DNA from: Coenobita brevimanus
Taxonomy: Eukaryota > Arthropoda > Malacostraca > Decapoda > Coenobitidae
DNA: 64,000 nucleotides
Reading direction: 5' to 3'
NCBI GenBank assembly: GCA_032717465.1
Contig: CM064632.1
Coordinates: 23,950,965-24,014,964 of the forward strand
Shown: positions 33,241 to 43,498 of the stretch, in pieces
Numbering within the stretch: position 1 is the first letter of the stretch
Layout of the letters: every line of letters begins with the position of its first letter
Notes under the pieces: generated by a model
The model's input: only the letters and a program-made list of their open reading frames with translations
What the model was told of the DNA's origin: nothing
Databases searched by the model: none
Translations under genes and position numbers: made by a program

Positions 33241-34008
33241 AGATATATAGTATCTTTCACACTTCTGTACTGAATAATATAAGTTACCTCCTCTGTAGCC
33301 TATAGACCTGTGTCCTATCTTACAATTCCATCCTAAGATCACTTACAAAGAGACACCAGACTTATCAACGTGAAAATTAGTGTAAGCCACTTGGGCCACA
33401 CACGGCACCGGCGCTAGTAAATCCCGGGACTAATGAGGTAATAATGCCACGCCAGTAACTTACTAATACACCACACTTAATAATTATCTGACATGCTTCA
33501 CCCACATATTAAATGAGTCTAATTAAATGCTGACACGTGGACAAGTGGGCCCGGTAGACGTATGTGAATTAAGATTATATACTATAATCCATCGTGGGCC
33601 TAATTACGATAAGGGACATAATCCAGGGTTAGGGCCTAAACCGTGGTGGGCATTTAAAGTGGGAGTTAGTACAATGTCCTTTTCTACGCCGTATACTCGC
33701 TCCCTGTCAACTTTACTGATAACTAAATTGAGCTCCGACACATATAACTGCAGCCAATACAACAATCCTACTCCTGCATACGCCTTTCCATACAAACACC
33801 ACTTTCCCTTTCGTTCTTAGCCAGCATGAGCAAAAGTCAGTTCTGGCTGTTCTTCCGAAAAGGTTCAGTCCTGCAGCGAATCTAATGTGGAATGATGCTG
33901 ATATATAGACAGATCAGAGATGAGAAAGGAGGTGTTTCTTATCAAACTCTTTACAATGAGACTATTACATTTTAAGTCTGGAAAGCATCATAGTAGTGAA
34001 GGGGTTAA

Positions 34009-34048
<40 letters not shown>

Positions 34049-34232
34049 AATAAAATAACCATTGCTGAAGAAAGTCGTCTGATGTTAGCTGGAATAATGT
34101 ATGAGTTATTCCGAGGATGAGGGAGTATGTGAATGCTTTACCTGACAAACAGAGCAAAAACAAAACAAAAAATGGGGATTCTCCTGAGCTTAGTAAAACC
34201 GTCTGATGGTAACAAAAAGAATGAATGTGTGT
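33241..34232. other. No gene; CT run and MITE family 3 fragments
   Basis: CT run 34011-34043 directly follows TAGTGAAGGGGTTAAC (33991), an inverted family 3 end. AAAGTCGTCTGATGTTAGC (34070) and AAACCGTCTGATGGTAAC (34195) are further cores. The frame at 33527-33820 has no known family. Confidence 0.45.
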
Positions 34233-34296
34233 ATGTAAGGTTTAGTGTATACAGGTTTAAATTATTAGCTATTTATACACACTCGTTGTTGATAAT
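34233..34296. repeat. 67-bp minisatellite, left part (split by element B)
   Basis: One unit starting GTGTATACAGGTTTA and containing ACACACTCGTTGTTGATAAT. The array continues at 47253-47530, showing that element B landed inside it. Confidence 0.75.
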
Positions 34297-34552
34297 TGTC
34301 ACAGGGATTTGAGAGTACGCTATATTAAAGAATAATATTCAATAATACTTGAGAACAGGACAATGAATTGTCTTGTAAAAATCAAGCAATGATTACTTTA
34401 TGCGACTTACTTCGCCGATTCTCTAAGGACGAGAATTTATAAACTTTCTCAACAGTACACAGCAGAGGCTAATTATTCACACGTGCTGTTTATTAGTACT
34501 GTTGGCCTCTGGAGAAAGTGACTCCACCCCTGACAATCAATAAGGCTATTAA
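34297..34552 (-). repeat. Element B 3' LTR, piece 1
   Basis: Matches 46216-46472 of the intact LTR nearly base for base. It ends in the TTAA (34549-34552) used by the piggyBac insertion. Confidence 0.9.
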
Positions 34553-34567
34553 CCCTTTAACCGCTGG
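34553..34567 (+). repeat. piggyBac left terminal inverted repeat
   Basis: CCCTTTAACCGCTGG, preceded by TTAA. Just inside, GTGTCATTCCAGAATG (34568) and GTGTCATTCTGGAATG (34611) form a subterminal direct repeat that is itself nearly palindromic. Confidence 0.9.
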
Positions 34568-34805
34568 TGTCATTCCAGAATGACATCGACAAAACTGGAC
34601 CAAACCGCGGGTGTCATTCTGGAATGTTCGTGAATATTTTGAACACCGCGCGTTTTTCCTGTGCGCAATTTGTCTCACGCAAGAGTAGCTGTCGAGTTCT
34701 TTCACGCCAGTCATCCCACACCTCCCTCCTCCCACCCCGAGGGGGCCCCCCCCACCCCTGCCCTGACACACATCACTCAGTATCTGTCCAGCTCTGTGCG
34801 TGATA

Positions 34806-37206
34806 ATGGCGCTCCGTCCCGACTCATCGTCGCTTGCTTCCTCCTTGCAAATTATTAGTGCTAGTGTGCCTTCGACCTCTACACCGAGGAAGGAACTGCC
34901 GACGGCGAGGCAGAAGGGGTTGAGCACTCCAGAAATTAGAACAGAGCTGGACAAAACTGTAAGTACTACTCTGGATTGTGGCAGTGAGAGTGATACACTT
35001 ACAGCAAGTAGTGACGATTTTGCAGTGATTGGTGGTGAACCCTTTAGCACTGACAGTGACAGTGATGAAAGTGAATGTGTTGTTTCCCCCCCACTGCCCC
35101 CAACTTACTCTGGGAAAGGGAAGGCGCCTATGGGGAAAATTGGTGTTGCACGTGGGAAGGGAGTGAAGCGTAGACTTACGTCTCCTACACCAGGCCCTAG
35201 CAAGCATTTCCCACCACTTTCCCATTCCCCTAGCCCTATTGCCCTCACATCTTCTTCATCTTCTGCCATGCCCTCTCCTCAGTCTACATCATCTGAGGAA
35301 TATGAATTCCCAGAGCCTGCACAGCGAGGGAAGGTAGGCCGCGCAGGCAGGGTAAGCAGGGCAGGCCGGCCTAGAACAAAGGGGATGCATGGCAGTTGGA
35401 GAGCAAAGCTGGGTGATAAGCGAGGTGATAAGCGGGGAAGAAAGGGTCAGATTTCACCACACACCAGGTCAGTAACCCCCCCGCCTGCCCCCCGCCCAGC
35501 TCCCTCACCCTCACCACCCCCGCACTCACCCCCCTCCCGCTCGCCTCCTGCCTCACCTCCTGCCTCACCCATTGCCTCCACCTCAGCTCCTTCTCACGGG
35601 GAAACGAGTGCAATTTGACCTGCCACTTCCACTGAACCACGCACAGGGAAAGTGGATGCATTTGTTTCGTCTGACGGTGCAGATTTTCAGCCACACAATC
35701 CGCCGTTTGACATGACAAATGCGGGAATACAGCCTGCCTTTCCATGCAACGAAGTAGATGATTTTGTTGACTACTTCCTGGCCTTCATGGATGACGAAAT
35801 CGTGCAGCATGTCAGCGATGAGACCAATAGGTATGCAGCTCAGTGTGCAGCAGAAGGGCTGGGACCTATTGGCTCACCAAAGCAAGTGTCGTGGTTGCCT
35901 GTCGGGATCAGAGAGCTGTATGTGTTCTTTGCACTGATGTTCTTGATGCCCCATATCAAGAGACATGAGTTGGAGGAGTACTGGCTCGTGGATGACATTA
36001 CTTCTATCCCAACATTCGGGAAGTATATGTCACGAGATCAGTTCCGACAGCTGCTAGGATACCTGCACTTTGCTGACAATGGAAACCCGTCCCAAACTGA
36101 CCCTTTGTGGAAAGTGAGGGATTTTCTCAACAGGATTAGGGATCGATTTATGCGATTTTTCCGTCCTATGCAAAAAGTCGTCATAGATGAATCCCTGGTA
36201 TTGTTCAGAGGACGTCTCAAATTCATGCAGTACATCCCCAGAAAATGCCACCGATTTGGGATAAAGTTCTTTGTGCTGTGTGACAGTGAGACGGGGTATA
36301 TCCTTGATTTCGTGATCTACTGTGCAAGCACAATGGACGTGGACAGGAAAGACCCCCTTGGCTTCTCTGGCTCCGTTGTAAAAGTGCTGATGGAGAGGTA
36401 TTTTGGTGGGAATCATGTGCTGTACACAGACAATTATTACACAGCACCGAAACTCTCCAAATACCTGGCTGAACACAGCATTGGCACTGTTGGCACTGTA
36501 TGGAGCTATAGGAAAGAGTGGCCAAGTTTCCCAGAAGCATCACCCTCATCCAAGGGAGATGTGCACCTGAAGAAGTCAGACAAGCTTCTGGCGATCAGGT
36601 GGCATGACAAGAAGGTCGTGAATATGATCAGCACCATTCACAAGGGGGAATTGCAGAGAACTGGGAAGGTCAGCTACAGGACGGGAGAGCCAATCATGAA
36701 GCCTGATGCCGTCATTGATTACAATGTCAACATGAGACTTGTTGATAAGTCTGATATGATGATTGGCGAAATAGACTGTCTCAGGAGAAACACCCGATGG
36801 TACAGGAAGGCTTGCCTGCACATGCTCGATATGTGCATGCTCAACGCCTTCCTCCTCTACAAGACACAAGTCGGGGGCATAAGGCAACCATCCCCGACAC
36901 AGTTCTCCAAGACTGTCGTGCAGCAGCTGCTTGCACGATTTGGCCAGGTGACGGCATTGATCCCGAGGCGACACTCTGACACACAACCTTACCATCTTGT
37001 GCCGCAATTACATGAGCCGGCACCAGCTTGTGAAATTGCCTCTTACCGCAGGCGGCAGGTTGTCACAGGGCCGCTGCAGAGTATGTCATAACACCACATG
37101 GAGGCCTCGGACGAGAAAAATGAGCACACACCAGTGCCAGGAATGCCAAGTCGCTCTCTGTGTGACTCCGTGCTTTGCCGAGTACCGCTCTCTGAGTAAA
37201 TACTGA
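34806..37206 (+). pseudogene. piggyBac-type transposase (PGBD4-like), two lesions
   Basis: Best start is ATG 34806 (MALRPDSSS). Codons 1-270 are a Ser/Pro/Arg-rich, probably disordered N-terminus, longer than I expect for the family. TGA 35616-35618 interrupts the frame, which continues without shift to 37091. The DDE_Tnp_1_7 catalytic domain spans roughly codons 310-690. Catalytic Asp candidates are codon 461 (VVIDESL), 542 (LYTDNYY) and 647/650 (LVDKSDMM), all present. The main frame ends at 37091 (QSMS), but the next frame to 37206 encodes a Cys-rich C-terminal domain (CRVCH, HQCQECQ, LCVTPCF). A single-base indel near 37020-37070 therefore separates the zinc-binding tail that normally recognises the element ends. 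Predicted nuclear transposase, inactive in this copy. Confidence 0.88.
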
Positions 37207-37870
37207 AAGTGACAGTGATATACAGTGATGCGACAGCGACGTGCTTTACCAATAATTGTATAATGGATAATGTAGTAATAAGGGATCTTTTGCCTAGAAA
37301 ACAATGTAAATATTGACCAGTATAATAAGTGATATTGTAATAAGAGAATCACTTGTGTAATTCTGTGATGCGACAGTGACGCAATATAGTAATAAGTGCA
37401 GTGTAAATATAATGTATATTGCCTAGATTATATGTAAAATAGTATTAGAAGTTAGAAATAATGAAAACATCGCCGCTAACCAAACGTCAGTGAGCGTGTG
37501 ATGCTGCAGTGAAGTGCGGGCAATTACAGTGCCTTTTACCTACCTCAGTGAACACAGAATGGGTGTTTATCGTATGTGCAGTGTTCATATATGTTTATAT
37601 TACTATTATCAGAGAGTGGTTGGCATTTGGTACTGGTGTGTGGGGCGTAAAATAGTGATTTTACACCCCTCACTTCTAACGGCACTGCCCGTCCTGTGAA
37701 AGTCAACAAAGTCATGAAACCTACATCAATGGAAAGCTGAAGGTTAGTACTTTCTAATGGTACCTTATTTTTTTCTCTAGCTTTATTCTGTGCAGAGTTA
37801 TTAAGGTTTAAAGTTTTGTTTACATTTGGCTGAAACCCACGCGGGAGAGGACAGTCAGGGCAAAACAATG
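37092..37870 (+). other. piggyBac 3' non-coding region
   Basis: After the Cys-rich tail, about 660 bases of AT-rich DNA. GTGATGCGACAG recurs at 37223 and 37364 and GTAATAAG at several places, suggesting short internal duplications. No gene. Confidence 0.5.
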
Positions 37871-37885
37871 CCCGCGGTTAAAGGG
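37871..37885 (+). repeat. piggyBac right terminal inverted repeat
   Basis: CCCGCGGTTAAAGGG followed by TTAA (37886-37889). Its inverse, CCCTTTAACCGCGGG, matches the left end except at one base. Confidence 0.9.
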
Positions 37886-37889
37886 TTAA

Positions 37890-38313
37890 TGATAAACAGA
37901 TTCTTGCTGGTGCAATTAACTCCTAGATGGCACAACGGATTTAAGTTAATAAAAAGGACTGGCCTAAGTACCAGTTGTGAATAATGCAAAGCATTTATGC
38001 AAACTAGGAGCTACAACTAGAATAAGCTTATGGAGAAATAAAACACGAGTTTACATTACATTAAGCTCAAGAAAAAGAACTGTTAAATTTATTGATTACA
38101 AAGAAATAAATTTACGTTACATGTTTCAAAATGAATTCAAATAAGGAGATCACACTCACTCGCTCACTCAAAAGCTAAATCTTAAACCTAGGAAAAAACA
38201 AAAAGAAATACTGGTCAGAAAAGTGGACAAAGCAGATGACTGGGCGTCGTTGCTGAGGAGGACGCTGCACATGCTAAGCCTCTCGCCAATCACACTAGGT
38301 GGGAATCCAACGG
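37890..38313 (-). repeat. Element B 3' LTR, piece 2
   Basis: Continues the LTR from the base after the piggyBac target (TGATAAACAGATTC) and matches 46477-46900. It ends with the ACGG (38310-38313) duplicated by element D. Confidence 0.9.
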
Positions 38314-38879
38314 TGTCATAAAGACTTTGTAGTTACTTTTAGAGAAGTATATTTTAGACTTGTGGTCGAGCGGCTTTTATATCTTGTAGTAGTTTCCCCA
38401 CCAGATGTCATGTAGTGCCGGGAGAGGTAAGGAATAGTATGGGACTATTTTTATTTGTCTTGGAAATATTAAACAGGTATAAGAGTATAAGTCCCGGGTA
38501 GCTACCTCCCTGTCTCGCTATCTCTCTCTCTTTCTGTTCTAAGGCTAATCTCCGTCTCGACCTCTCTCTAGGGTCGCTTGTCTCCTTCTGTCTAGCCTGT
38601 TCGGTGGCTAATCTCCGTCTGAGCTCTCTTTCCTAAATTCTGGTATAGCAGGGGTGGACTAGATCTTTGTTCACGAGAGGACTGCTGACAGCTAACTGCA
38701 TCATCTCCTTACTGGCCGCTGTCATCAGCTTTCCTCAGTGTTAAGAGTGTGTAAGCATGCTTAGCACTGCTCGATTCTCGCAGACACAACACCTTCTCAT
38801 CATTTGACTTCCTGCTTCTATCTGTCTCTCTATCTATCTATTTATCTATCTATCTATACAATATGTAGTCTTTATCACA
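38314..38879 (-). repeat. Element D 3' LTR (566 bp)
   Basis: TGTCATAAAG...TTTATCACA. Contains a TATC/TATT microsatellite near its right end (38820-38860) that is shared with the other LTR. Confidence 0.9.
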
Positions 38880-39419
38880 CTGCTCGGTCGCGCGAAAATG
38901 GCGTACCATCGACATTCAATAGTCATAACATATTAATACATACTACATACACATTATAATGAACTTATAAGCTAATGAAGTGAAATACATAATATTGTAA
39001 AGTAACATAATTGTATGAATATTGTATACATATATTATTCATGGTAAATAGTGATTATTCAGTAATATTACATTTTAAATAAGTTGTATACATATTTGAA
39101 TAAATGCAATGGTTGTTGTATAACACTTGTGAGACGTGCATGTACAACAGACGTACGCATATAATTGTGCAATGGTAATACTGCTAGGTTATACATTACA
39201 TATTTGAGTTATCACTTTAGTAATGTCTAATATTTCACCTAACTTGTATGATGATACTGGTAATACAGAATTGTGCTATAACTGTATGACTTATATTGTG
39301 TTAATGCATAATTGTGTTGGCCTTATAATTGTAGTTACATTTTGTTAATGCAACTATTACATAAGTGTCTTGGCCTTATAATTGTAGTTAAAGTTACATA
39401 AAAGTTACATCTTGTTAAT

Positions 39420-39835
39420 GCAACTGTTTTGTCGTTACATAATTGTTACATATCGTTTGCAGGTACATAATTGTAATTAAAGTTACATAAAAGTTACATC
39501 TTGTTAATGCAGCTGTTACATAATTGGCAAAGTGTAACATAATGCAATCGTTTGTCGTTACATAATTGTTATATATCGTTTGTAGGTACATAATTGTAGT
39601 TAGTGTAACATAATGCAATCGTTTGTCGTTACATAATTGTTACATATCGGTTGTAGGTACGTAATTGTAGTTAGTGTAACATAATGCAATCGTTTGTCGT
39701 TACATAATTGTTACATATCGTTTGTAGTTACATAATTGTAGTTAGTGTAACATAATGCAATCGTTTGTCGTTACATAATTGTTACATATCGTTTGTAGGT
39801 ACATAATTGTAATATGGAGTAACATAATTGTAATA
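39420..39835 (-). repeat. 71-bp tandem array in element D
   Basis: GTGTAACATAATGCAATCG recurs at 39532, 39603, 39674 and 39745, exactly 71 bases apart, with ACATAATTGTTACATATCG in every unit. Shortened units precede it from 39350. Confidence 0.9.
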
Positions 39836-41507
39836 ACTGCAGTCCTAACATATGCTGCGGTCGATGATAGTGATGATGTGTCATGCCACTTGTTTGTGGA
39901 GACACAATTTGCTTTTTTGTTTGTATTTTGTGGTATTTTGGCATATATAGTAACACTTACACTTATTTTCATTTGTTTGTTATGAGATCTTACTTTATTT
40001 CTCTTTTTTCTTTCTTACTTTTCTTTCTTTCTTTTTTGTATGTATTGATTTTCTATAGTTTGTTTTTCTTTGCTTGTGTACACTTTTTCCCATGTTGTTC
40101 ATGGTTACATAATTACTGGCTAATTTCCTTGGGATACTTTTTTAAAGTTTAGTTTATATTGCACAGATACTATAAAATGATATTATATAGTCCCATATTT
40201 TGTTATTTTATATAAAAAATATATACACTATATAATATACAGTATTAACTATACACACTGACTTGTTGTTCACCTGTACCTATCGTGAGTAATATGTGTG
40301 TCAGCACTGTGTGGAAATCATTGTCTTCACGATTGTGTTGAAGATGTTCACTCTTGCTAACGGCATTTGTGTTGGCCATTTTTTTTTTTTTTTCTAGTTT
40401 ACCTTGTAACTTAATTTATATGTTTCCACTAGGTAGCTTTAATTAATAAATGTTAAATACAGTTCTTTTAATCGCTCACTGAGTAACTGTGATGGTATAT
40501 TTTCTTTATCACTTGTAGATGTACTAATGTATAGTTGTATATATGAAAGACGTATTTTATGTAGGTATAAATGGTAACACTCTTTGGCAGTAAATAAATG
40601 TTATAATAAATGAATGAATATATACTGTGTAGAATGTTTATTGTTGGTGCAAGTATTTAATGATTGAATTATGAAGATAATTGAAGTAAGTATGTGTATT
40701 TAAGCTGTAACTATACAGCACGTTTTATATGTTTGTGCAGAAGCTTATTGTCTATCACTGTGTATTGTATGAATGAAGTAACTATGTAACTCACTAATTT
40801 TTACCGTGGTGGGAAATGGTGTGAGTGGTGTTGCACGTGGTGATAGCGTTGTCCTTCGCGGGTTGATTGGCGTGCTGTCGTCTCAGCACATGGTGACGTC
40901 GGCTTCCCACACTTGTAGCTGTGGTGAGTGAATGAGTAGCGATGAGTAACTTGAGTGAAGACGAGTGAGTAAGACGAGTTGTGAATATGGACTTGGTGTT
41001 TGCTTCGTCGTCCTGACCTCTTCACATCTGCGTAAGCGGTGGGGGTTGGGTGGATGTAGCAGAGAGAGGAGGGTGAGGTCTGGTGGTTATGAGCTGTGAG
41101 TCGTCTCTCACTCCCCGTTTGTTTGTTTGTTTGTTTGTTTGTTTTCTTTCTTTCTTGATGTATTCTTGGTCCTTTTTTTCTTGTGATTTACTCGTTGTAG
41201 GATGAAGACTATTTGCACTGTAGGCTGTATTTTGTAGGATTCAATGTAGAACTGAAGCTAATCTTGTAGTCCCGGTTGCTTTTGTAGAAATTTGCTTTTA
41301 ATTCGGAGACGATGTCCGCAGATTTGCTGGTTTGTCGTTAAGCTACTTGCAAGGCGTCGAGTGATCTCTTGACCTCTGCATCAGCGTAATGATCTGGGAG
41401 ACGGAGGGGGCAGGATGGAGAGAATACTGTCAGGAGCTGATGTTGTTGGTTGTCTTCAATCTTGATATTTTGTAGTAATTTAATGTTGATTCGTAGACGA
41501 GGTTCGT

Positions 41508-41525
41508 ATACGTTCGCTGCTACCA
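41508..41525 (-). other. Element D putative primer-binding site
   Basis: Minus strand TGGTAGCAGCGAACG starts two bases inside the right LTR. TGG matches the CCA end of a tRNA. Tentative tRNA assignment not attempted. Confidence 0.5.
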
Positions 41526-41527
41526 AA

Positions 41528-42233
41528 TGTCATAAAGACTTTGTAGTTACTTGTAGAGAAGTATATTTTAGACTTGTGGTCGAGCGGCTTTTATATCTTG
41601 TAGTAGTTTCCCCACCAGATGTCATGTAGTGACGGGAGAGGTAAGGAATGGTATGGGACTATTTTTATTTGTCTTGGAAATATTAAACAGGTATAAGAGT
41701 ATAAGTCCCGGGTAGCTACCTCCCTGTCTCGCTATCTCTCTCTCTTTCTGTTCTAAGGCTAATCTCCGTCTCGACCTCTCTCTAGGGTCGCTTGTCTCCT
41801 TCTGTCTAGCCTGTTCGGTGGCTAATCTCCGTCTGAGCTCTCTTTCCTAAATTCTGGTATAGCAGGGGTGGACTAGATCTTTGTTCACGAGAGGACTGCT
41901 GACAGCTAACTGCATCATCTCCTTACTGGCCGCTGTCGTCAGCTTTCCTCAGTGTTGAGAGTGTGTAAGCATGCTTAGCACTGCTCGATTCTCGCAGACA
42001 CAACACCTTCTCATCATTTGACTTCCTGCTTCTATCTGTCTCTCTATCTATCTATTTATCTATCTATCTATACAATATGTAGTCTTTACCAGTGTTAAGA
42101 GTGTGTAAGCATGCTTAGCACTGCTCGATTCTCGCAGACACAACACCTTCTCATCATTTGACTTCCTGCTTCTATCTGTCTCTCTATCTATCTATTTATC
42201 TATCTATCTATACAATATGTAGTCTTTACCACA
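41528..42233 (-). repeat. Element D 5' LTR with 140-bp tandem duplication (706 bp)
   Basis: Same as the 566-bp LTR except that a 140-base segment (AGTGTTAAGAGTGTG to TAGTCTTTACC) is repeated in tandem (about 41951-42090 and 42091-42230). 566 + 140 = 706 exactly. Confidence 0.9.
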
Positions 42234-42237
42234 ACGG

Positions 42238-42604
42238 CGGTGGCGGGAACTAGGCGTCGTTGCTGAGGAAGGACGCTGCCACACACACTACCTGTTTACA
42301 CGGCGCTCAAATCTTGACTGATTCAAATTGTGGGAGAGAGGCGAGTGTCGTGGCCGCACTTGCTAACGGCCAATGAGTGTGAGTGATACACACCCACAAT
42401 TCACTCAGCGAAGGTGCTAACATCGTGCACAAGGACGATCACTTATGAAATAGTGAAAAATGTCCTGAAAAACACTCCCGATCGGGTGAATACTTGGCAG
42501 TTAAACTGAGTGGTAAATACTGGGATTCCGCTAGAATTCGCGGTTTCCCACCAAAGTTAATGTCACGAATTTATTCAAGTACTTAATCGCGCCAACTCGT
42601 GACA
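42238..42604 (-). repeat. Element B 3' LTR, piece 3
   Basis: Resumes the LTR after element D and ends GTGACA at 42604. It ends with TGTCACGAATTTATTC...ACTCGTGACA, a long inverted repeat at the LTR terminus. Confidence 0.9.
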
Positions 42605-43498
42605 TTACGCCCCATCAAAAAAGATTTTTTTTTTTCTCCGGAAAAAATTTCAATATACGTACATATATATCCTAATTCAGTCACATAAGATTCACACTGT
42701 TGTGTGTGTGTGCTATCCTGCTACAGGAGAAAGTCATAGTCGCCAGTGAGCGAAAAAACCTCGTATTTACGTTAATAGAAGCAAGCTTGAGGGAAAAGCT
42801 CCATGACGACGGTGAAAAATCCTGTACTCAGGTCAAACTGAGAAAAGTTCACTACATTTACATTAACAACTAATTGTTATGTAGCGTAATGTATGTAATA
42901 CACGGTGTAGGTATGACAGTTGTGGTGTATCTGTACCTACGTGTAAAATTACATAATGCAAATCAATAATAAATGATGACGACGAGGCAGAAGAGAAAAG
43001 GCGCCAGCATGCGTCAGGGACGATCAGCTGTTCTGCAAGGCAATACTGCACCCGCCAGCTGCACCTGCGAAAGGAATCAAGGTGGAGCATCAAAAGTGTC
43101 ATTTCTTTCTCTCTGCCTAGCAATCAGTACTTATGTCATTATTAACCAGGAAACGTAGTCTTAGGATTCAAAAATCTCTCAGGACCCTTGTAGTTTACTG
43201 GTTAAGCTAATTTATTAACAAGGAAATGTGTCAGTTCTTGAATTGCTCAAATCTCTTAGATCGGGCAGTTTACTGGTTAACCTAACTCTACACTTACGAT
43301 TAATGACAGGAAGCTGAGAATCGCTACGCAATCTTGGGCAGGTCACGTTTTAACACCCACTGTGGGTGTGAACACTCGTTTGGATATTGTGCATTCTCCA
43401 GGAATCCTCAGAGAGGCCCACAGCTCGAGACGTTCCACAAGGTAATTCATACATAGCCACGGACTGTCTCTGCGGCGTTCTCAAACTTCCCCCTTAAC
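42605..43498 (-). other. Element B polypurine tract and 3' UTR
   Basis: Minus strand GATGGGGCGTAA next to the LTR is the polypurine tract, matching element A. The region 42640-43500 corresponds to A 13480-14600 and retains about one copy of the ~120-bp repeat near 43430-43495. Confidence 0.7.

Larger units (their letters stand above)
34553..37885 (+). mobile_element. piggyBac-superfamily DNA transposon, 3333 bp
   Basis: Complete cut-and-paste transposon with TTAA on both sides (34549-34552 and 37886-37889) and 14 of 15 matching bases in the terminal inverted repeats. It sits in the 3' LTR of element B; the equivalent site in the other LTR (about 46468-46476, GCTATTAATGATAAAC) has a single TTAA, the empty target. 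It carries one transposase gene broken by a TGA and a frameshift. The 3' part (37210-37870) is non-coding. Confidence 0.92.
38880..41527 (-). other. Element D internal region, non-coding
   Basis: AT-rich DNA with repeated TAATTGTAGTTA and GTTACAT words, T-runs and a GTTT pentamer run (41118-41140). Frames here (60-90 codons) lack any gag, protease, RT or integrase motif. The minus-strand frame abutting the right LTR begins in the primer-binding site and is not a gene. Confidence 0.65.
38314..42233 (-). mobile_element. Element D: LTR element without coding capacity (LARD-like)
   Basis: 3.92 kb, ends TGTCAT...CCACA, LTRs of 566 and 706 bases, and a 4-bp target duplication ACGG (38310-38313 and 42234-42237; AACGG is also possible). 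The intact LTR of B shows the uninterrupted site (CCAACGGCGGCGG, about 46890). The 2.65 kb internal part has no gag or pol frame and is AT-rich with a 71-bp tandem array. A primer-binding-like TGGTAGCAGCG next to the right LTR on the minus strand sets the orientation and differs from that of A-C, so a different autonomous partner is implied. LTRs differ by about six substitutions plus one 140-bp duplication, so it is young. Confidence 0.85.

Noticed and set aside
33527..33820. 97-codon plus-strand frame in unique DNA
   Set aside because: No family motif, no conserved composition, and nothing adjacent to support an exon.
39350..39835. CRISPR-like array of regularly spaced repeats
   Set aside because: Whole 71-bp units are repeated without unique spacers, inside an LTR element in eukaryotic DNA.
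41338..41526. 62-codon frame at the start of the element D interior, possible gag
   Set aside because: Starts from a non-ATG codon inside the primer-binding site and shows no gag feature.
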